From JAYZVT01 sp050248375 (GTDB taxonomy: Bacteria > Pseudomonadota > Alphaproteobacteria > Rhizobiales > Methyloligellaceae), in NCBI GenBank assembly GCA_050248375.1, contig JBFWSL010000168.1:1-8962 (forward strand): a DNA stretch of 8,962 bases, given 5' to 3'. Positions 5,687 through 8,962 of the stretch are shown one piece after another. Each line of letters opens with the position of its first letter. Positions within the stretch are counted from its first letter, which is position 1. Made by a program: the position numbers and the translations under genes. The notes under the pieces were generated by a model. The model ran no database searches, was not told the origin of the DNA, and worked only from the letters and a program-made list of their open reading frames with translations.

Positions 5687-6025
5687 ATGCGCCTCGCCGT
5701 CATCGTCCTGCTCGCCTTCTCCGCCCCGTTCCCGGTGTCCGCCGCCGAGCAACCGCCCGCGCCGGGCGGGCAGGGGAGCTGCGCGGGAACCGTAGTCACG
5801 GGAGCGGACGGCGTCACCTTCGACGGCAGGCCGGCGGCACGGGCGGGCGACCAGACCACCTGCGGCCAGATCGTGGAGGGCTCCTCCAACGTGTTCATCA
5901 ACGGCAAGCCGGTGGCGACGACCGGATCGGGAACCGGCTGCGGCGGCACGGTCACGGGCGGCTCATCGGGCATCTTCATAAACGGCAAGCCGGTGGCCCG
6001 GGTCGGCGACGGGGCCGGGTGCTAG
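5687..6025 (+). CDS. Exported PAAR-like protein with cysteines in place of metal-binding histidines
   Basis: 112 residues. Residues 1-20 form a clear signal peptide (MRLAVIVLLAFSAPFPVSAA, cleavage near 19-20), so the protein should be periplasmic or secreted. After a short Pro/Gly linker come three PAAR-like repeats, each ending at a cysteine: C32, C59, C85 and C112, spaced 27, 26 and 27. The repeat core is VFINGKPVA.TG/VGD (69-80, 96-108; degenerate VTFDGRPAARAGD at 43-55). Classical PAAR proteins cap the type VI secretion spike and bind zinc through histidines plus a cysteine; they normally lack a Sec signal. This protein has no histidine at all, and GDQTTCG has Cys where the family usually has His. 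A Cys4 metal site or disulfides are possible. No type VI genes are in the window. Repeats 2 and 3 share 17 identical bases (5900-5916, 5981-5997), suggesting unit duplication. The ribosome binding site is weak (AGG, 8 bases upstream). Function unknown. Confidence 0.85.
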   Translation: MRLAVIVLLAFSAPFPVSAAEQPPAPGGQGSCAGTVVTGADGVTFDGRPAARAGDQTTCGQIVEGSSNVFINGKPVATTGSGTGCGGTVTGGSSGIFINGKPVARVGDGAGC

Positions 6026-6130
6026 CTTAACTGCTTTTCCCGGACGCCGTCACCGGCGGGTGGGCAGCCACATTCGCGCGTGTTATCGCAAGGCCATCCG
6101 CACGTTGCGCCCTATCCGGACCGATTCGCC

Positions 6131-7084
6131 ATGCAGGCCGTTGTTCTCACCGTTGCCCCCATCTTCGGTCTCATCGCACTCGGCTATCTGCTCGGGCGGC
6201 TGAATTATCTCAGCGAGGCCGCGGGAAAGGGCCTCGCCGAGTTCGTCTTTTCCGTAGCCGTACCGGCGCTGCTGTTCCGGATGATGATCGGCGCGCATCC
6301 CCCGCCCGCCGACGCCGGTCCGCTCTCGCTGTGGGGCGCGTACTACCTTGCGGTGGCGGCGGTCTGGATCACGGCCGCGCTCGCCACCAGAGTCATCCTG
6401 AAGCGTCCGGCCACCGACGGCGCCTCGGTCGCCATGGCCGCGGGCTATGGCAACGTGGTGATGCTGGGCATTCCCATCGCCCTCGACAGCCTCGGCCCGG
6501 CCGCGGGGACGCCGATCGCCATCCTCGTGTCGCTGTCCTCGCCATTGCTGTGGTTCTCCGCCACGCTGCACATGGAGCTGGCGATCCGCAGGGGCGACTT
6601 CGCGATGCTGCCTCTGCTCAAGGAACTCGTGTTCAGTCTGCTCAAGAACCCGATCATCGCGGGCCTGCTGGCGGGGCTGCTGTGGCGGCAGACGGGGCTG
6701 GGACTGCACCCCATACCCGACAAGATGATCTCCATGCTCGGACAGGCCGCCATCCCCGGCGCGCTGGTGGCGCTGGGGGTCAGCCTCACCGGCTTCAAGG
6801 TCAGCGGCCAGGCTCCGACGGTGCTGGTCATCTGCGTGCTGTCGCTGCTGGTCCTGCCGGCGCTGGCGTGGGTGCTGGCTTTCCACGTGTTCACCCTGCC
6901 GCCGCTGTGGGCGAGCGTGGCGGTGATCTTCGCCGCCTGTCCGCCGGGCGCCAACGCCTTCCTGTTCGCCACCCGCTACAAGGCGGCGGTCAATTCGGTC
7001 TCGGCCTCGGTGGCGCTGGGCACGGCGCTGTCCATGATATCGGTATCGCTGGTGCTGCTGGTGCTGGGGGCGACCGTACAGTAA
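6131..7084 (+). CDS. AEC family transporter (auxin efflux carrier-type permease)
   Basis: 317-residue inner-membrane permease of the AEC/PF03547 family, whose bacterial members move organic acids such as malate or malonate, or other small anions. About ten hydrophobic segments: roughly 4-22, 36-53, 67-88, 105-122, 128-146, 168-186, 203-220, 230-252, 258-278 and 290-314. Family marks: GYGNVVMLGIP (105-115), LLKNPIIAGLLAG (170-182), the helix-breaking ALVALGVSLTG (211-221) and CPPGANAFLFATRY (270-283). Start ATG 6131 is preferred because MQAVVLTVAPIFGLIALGYL is the usual beginning of the family. The frame also allows a GTG at 6080, which would add 17 non-hydrophobic residues. The ribosome binding site is weak (GGA about 10 bases upstream). 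The 105-base gap to the PAAR gene contains only a small CGCCG-TCAC-CGGCG hairpin (6045-6058) without a T-run. The substrate is not deducible from sequence. Confidence 0.92.
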   Translation: MQAVVLTVAPIFGLIALGYLLGRLNYLSEAAGKGLAEFVFSVAVPALLFRMMIGAHPPPADAGPLSLWGAYYLAVAAVWITAALATRVILKRPATDGASVAMAAGYGNVVMLGIPIALDSLGPAAGTPIAILVSLSSPLLWFSATLHMELAIRRGDFAMLPLLKELVFSLLKNPIIAGLLAGLLWRQTGLGLHPIPDKMISMLGQAAIPGALVALGVSLTGFKVSGQAPTVLVICVLSLLVLPALAWVLAFHVFTLPPLWASVAVIFAACPPGANAFLFATRYKAAVNSVSASVALGTALSMISVSLVLLVLGATVQ

Positions 7085-7152
7085 GGCGCTTGCCACGGCG
7101 CGCGTGTCCGCCGCATGCTTTCCTCCGACGCATCTTGCCTGAGGGATATCGT

Positions 7153-7707
7153 ATGAGCGGTTCGGATCGCCGGGACGACAAGCGGCCGGTCGAGGTCTTC
7201 GAGGGCTCGCCCTGGCGCAGCCTGCTGCTGGCGGCGGGAAGCGCGGGAATGAGCGCGCTGTGCGCAGCGACGGCTTTGGGCGTATTCCGGCTTCCGGAGA
7301 ACTTCTCCATCGAAATTGCCGCTTTCGGAGCCGTGTTCTTCGCGGTCTGCGCGGTACTTTGGGCGGCGCGCGGCATGCAAACCGGGCCGGTCGTCTCGAT
7401 CGGACCGGAGGGTATTCGCGACAGCCGCCTGTCGGACGACTGGATTCCCTGGCCTGAAATCAGCGGCATCGGCGTCATCAGCCTCTACGGGGTCCGTATC
7501 TTCAGACTCGATGTCAATCCGGAATTCCAGCGCGGCCTGCGGCAGTCTGCGCTGTCGCGCATGTGGCAATGGGCCAACGAGATGTTCGGTTACCGCGGCC
7601 TGTTCATCAACCCCCAGGGGCTGAAGGGCAGCTTCCACGAGCTGGAGGCCGCGCTTGAGCGCGGACACGCCCGGGCGAAGGACAAGCCCGCCGCCCGGGC
7701 TTCTTGA
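7153..7707 (+). CDS. Two-helix membrane protein resembling the STM3941 family
   Basis: 184-residue protein of unknown function, probably anchored in the inner membrane. GAGGGA (7141-7146) sits 6 bases before the ATG, a good start. Order: charged N-terminus with VEVFEGSPWR (13-22); TM1 about 22-44; short loop; TM2 about 54-72; then a cytosolic PH-like beta-rich domain with VVSIGPEGIRD (80-90), DDWIPWPEISGIGV (95-108), YGVRIFRLDV (112-121) and a C-terminal FINPQGLKGSFHELEAAL helix (151-168). The two-helix hairpin followed by an 'EGI...IPW.EI.GI' module is the pattern I associate with the STM3941 family; this is recognition from memory, not a search. It lies 68 bases after the AEC transporter and 61 before lhgO on the same strand, so it may belong to a loose transcription unit. 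Its final codons overlap a GC-rich hairpin. Confidence 0.8.
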   Translation: MSGSDRRDDKRPVEVFEGSPWRSLLLAAGSAGMSALCAATALGVFRLPENFSIEIAAFGAVFFAVCAVLWAARGMQTGPVVSIGPEGIRDSRLSDDWIPWPEISGIGVISLYGVRIFRLDVNPEFQRGLRQSALSRMWQWANEMFGYRGLFINPQGLKGSFHELEAALERGHARAKDKPAARAS

Positions 7708-7710
7708 AGC
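7669..7710 (+). terminator. Candidate hairpin terminator overlapping the end of the STM3941-like gene
   Basis: GCCCGGGCG (7669-7677) and CGCCCGGGC (7692-7700) are perfect 9-base arms around a 14-base loop, followed by TTCTT. The stop codon lies in a further small palindrome, GCTTC-TT-GAAGC (7699-7710). The stem is strong, but the T-tract is short and interrupted, so this may be an attenuator or only coding-sequence symmetry. Confidence 0.35.
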
Positions 7711-7768
7711 GTGGCCAGGTTCATGCCATCCAGTGCCGCCCCGACAGCCAATACTCCCTGTGTGCACC

Positions 7769-8962
7769 ATGTATGACTTCGCGATCATAGGCGGCGGGAT
7801 TCTCGGTCTCGCCACGGCGCGCCGCCTGCTGCAGTTGCGCCCGGGCGCGCGGCTCATCCTGGTGGAGAAGGAGGGCGGTCTCGCCCGCCACCAGTCGGGG
7901 CACAATTCGGGCGTCATCCACGCGGGCGTGTACTACGCGCCGGGGAGCCTGAAGGCGCGGCTGTCCAAGGCCGGGGCTGAACGGACGATCCGTTTCTGCC
8001 AGGAGCACGGCATCCCGCACGAGCGCTGCGGCAAGCTGATCGTGGCGACCGACGCGCAGGAGCTCGACCGCATGGCGCGACTCGAGCTCAGGGTGAAGGC
8101 GAACGGCCTGGACTACCGGCGCGTGAGCGCGCAGGAACTGCGCAAGCTGGAGCCGAACATCGCCGGCGTCGGCGCGCTGCAGGTGCATGCCACCGGCATC
8201 GTGGACTTCGCCAGGGTGTGCCAGAAGCTGGCGGAGGAGATCGCGGCGCTCGGCGGCGAGATCCGGACCTTCGCGCCGGTCACCGGCCTGCACGAACATG
8301 CGGGCGAGGTGATCCTGGAGACCGGCAAGGGCGATTTCGCCGCCAGGCAGCTGATCGTGTGCGCCGGATTGCAGGGCGACCGGGTGGCGCGGATGATCGG
8401 GCTGAAGCCCAGGTTTAGGGTGGTGCCATTCCGCGGGGAGTATTACCGCGTCGCTTCCGCGCGCGGGCAACTGGCGAAGCATCTGATCTATCCGGTGGCC
8501 GATCCGTCGCTGCCCTTCCTCGGGGTGCATCTCACCAGGCATATCGGCGGCTATTACAGCGTCGGTCCCAACGCCATGTTGTCGCTGGGGCGCGAGACCT
8601 ACGACGCCAACCGGCCGGTGCTCGCCGACATGATGTCGATGCTGACCTTCCCGGGCTTCTGGCTGCTGATGATGCGCTTCGCGCGCGCCGGGATCTACGA
8701 GATGCGGGGATCCCTGTTCAAGAGCGTCTATCTGGAGCGGGCGCGGAAATACTGCCCGTCGCTCGAGATGGAGGATCTGGAGCCCTACCGGCCGGGCATC
8801 CGCGCCCAGACGGTCGGGCCGGACGGGCGGCTGGTGGACGATTTCCTGTTCCTGGAGACCGCCCGCAGCCTGCATGTGTGCAACGCTCCCTCGCCGGCGG
8901 CGACGTCGGCGCTGCCCATCGCGGATGAAGTGGCCGGGCGGGCGCTGAAGAAGACCATCTAG
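7769..8962 (+). CDS. lhgO: L-2-hydroxyglutarate oxidase, FAD-dependent
   Basis: 397 residues, the normal length for LhgO/YgaF; the stop codon is the last three bases of the window, so the gene is complete. The enzyme oxidises L-2-hydroxyglutarate to 2-oxoglutarate using FAD and passes electrons to the membrane quinone pool, removing a side product or feeding glutarate and lysine breakdown. Evidence: N-terminal dinucleotide fold MYDFAIIGGGILGLATARRL (1-20), with Glu33 ending the second strand (LILVEKE); the signature HQSGHNSGVIHAGVYY (41-56) characteristic of L-2-hydroxyglutarate dehydrogenases; GIVDFARV (143-150); LIVCAGLQGDRVARM (195-209); VVPFRGEYY (218-226); VGPNAMLSLGRE (265-276); and the C-terminal FAD segment CNAPSPAATSALPIADEV (371-388). 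Start ATG 7769 was chosen because the dinucleotide fold begins there; the frame is open from 7655 but overlaps the previous gene. No clear Shine-Dalgarno site is visible. No csiD or gab genes are in view. Confidence 0.95.
   Translation: MYDFAIIGGGILGLATARRLLQLRPGARLILVEKEGGLARHQSGHNSGVIHAGVYYAPGSLKARLSKAGAERTIRFCQEHGIPHERCGKLIVATDAQELDRMARLELRVKANGLDYRRVSAQELRKLEPNIAGVGALQVHATGIVDFARVCQKLAEEIAALGGEIRTFAPVTGLHEHAGEVILETGKGDFAARQLIVCAGLQGDRVARMIGLKPRFRVVPFRGEYYRVASARGQLAKHLIYPVADPSLPFLGVHLTRHIGGYYSVGPNAMLSLGRETYDANRPVLADMMSMLTFPGFWLLMMRFARAGIYEMRGSLFKSVYLERARKYCPSLEMEDLEPYRPGIRAQTVGPDGRLVDDFLFLETARSLHVCNAPSPAATSALPIADEVAGRALKKTI

Noticed and set aside
4183..5988. A 601-codon minus-strand frame ending in the Cys-rich protein
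   Set aside because: Only the last 77 codons look like a protein and they have their own ribosome binding site. The upstream part is antisense to the methyltransferase and PAAR genes and has no recognisable features.
6045..6058. Hairpin CGCCG-TCAC-CGGCG after the PAAR gene as a terminator
   Set aside because: The stem is only 5 bp and is followed by GGTGGGCAG, not by a run of T, so I do not call it a terminator.
6083..7096. A 337-codon minus-strand frame antisense to the AEC transporter
   Set aside because: Gln/Arg/His-rich composition with no motifs; the sense strand encodes a clear ten-segment permease.

Overview
The window is a GC-rich, densely packed chromosomal segment, most likely from an alphaproteobacterium. 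The evidence is a gene closely matching ethylmalonyl-CoA mutase of the alphaproteobacterial ethylmalonyl-CoA pathway, an alphaproteobacterial-style chemoreceptor, and two intergenic repeats of kinds I associate with Rhizobiales/Rhodospirillales genomes. Genus cannot be read from the sequence. I see no phage genes, transposases, tRNAs, rRNAs or CRISPR arrays.

Left part, minus strand (1-1817): a two-gene unit. A small exported single-Cache (PDC) sensor protein starts at a GTG at 1817 behind a strong ribosome binding site. It is followed 37 bases later by a methyl-accepting chemotaxis protein whose C-terminal signalling tip lies beyond the left edge. The spacing suggests co-transcription, and perhaps cooperation of the sensor with the receptor. 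The upstream region carries a sigma-28-like promoter candidate and an inverted repeat in the leader.

Centre, plus strand (2083-4068): a complete 661-residue adenosylcobalamin-dependent mutase, called ethylmalonyl-CoA mutase (ecm/meaA). It catalyses a central step in acetyl-CoA assimilation without isocitrate lyase. It diverges from the chemotaxis pair over a 265-base region holding several small repeats and TTGC/GCAA half-sites. At its 3' end it converges on a small nine-cysteine metal-binding protein (minus, 4183-4416). The junction is filled by a double-hairpin palindromic repeat that could terminate both transcripts.

Right part, plus strand (4519-8962): a class I SAM-dependent methyltransferase with a long uncharacterised N-terminal region; a diverged copy of a dispersed alphaproteobacterial repeat; a tiny exported PAAR-like protein in which cysteines replace the usual zinc-binding histidines; an AEC-family (auxin efflux carrier-type) transporter; a two-helix membrane protein resembling the STM3941 family; and a complete L-2-hydroxyglutarate oxidase (lhgO) ending at the last base. 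The last three have gaps of 60-70 bases and may be partly co-transcribed, although a hairpin at the end of the STM3941-like gene could separate lhgO.

Most of the content is ordinary metabolism and sensing. The items most worth a second look are the exported Cys-type PAAR protein, the Cache-protein/chemoreceptor pair with its promoter candidate, and the repeat-rich leader of the mutase gene. I found no clearly new multi-gene system.
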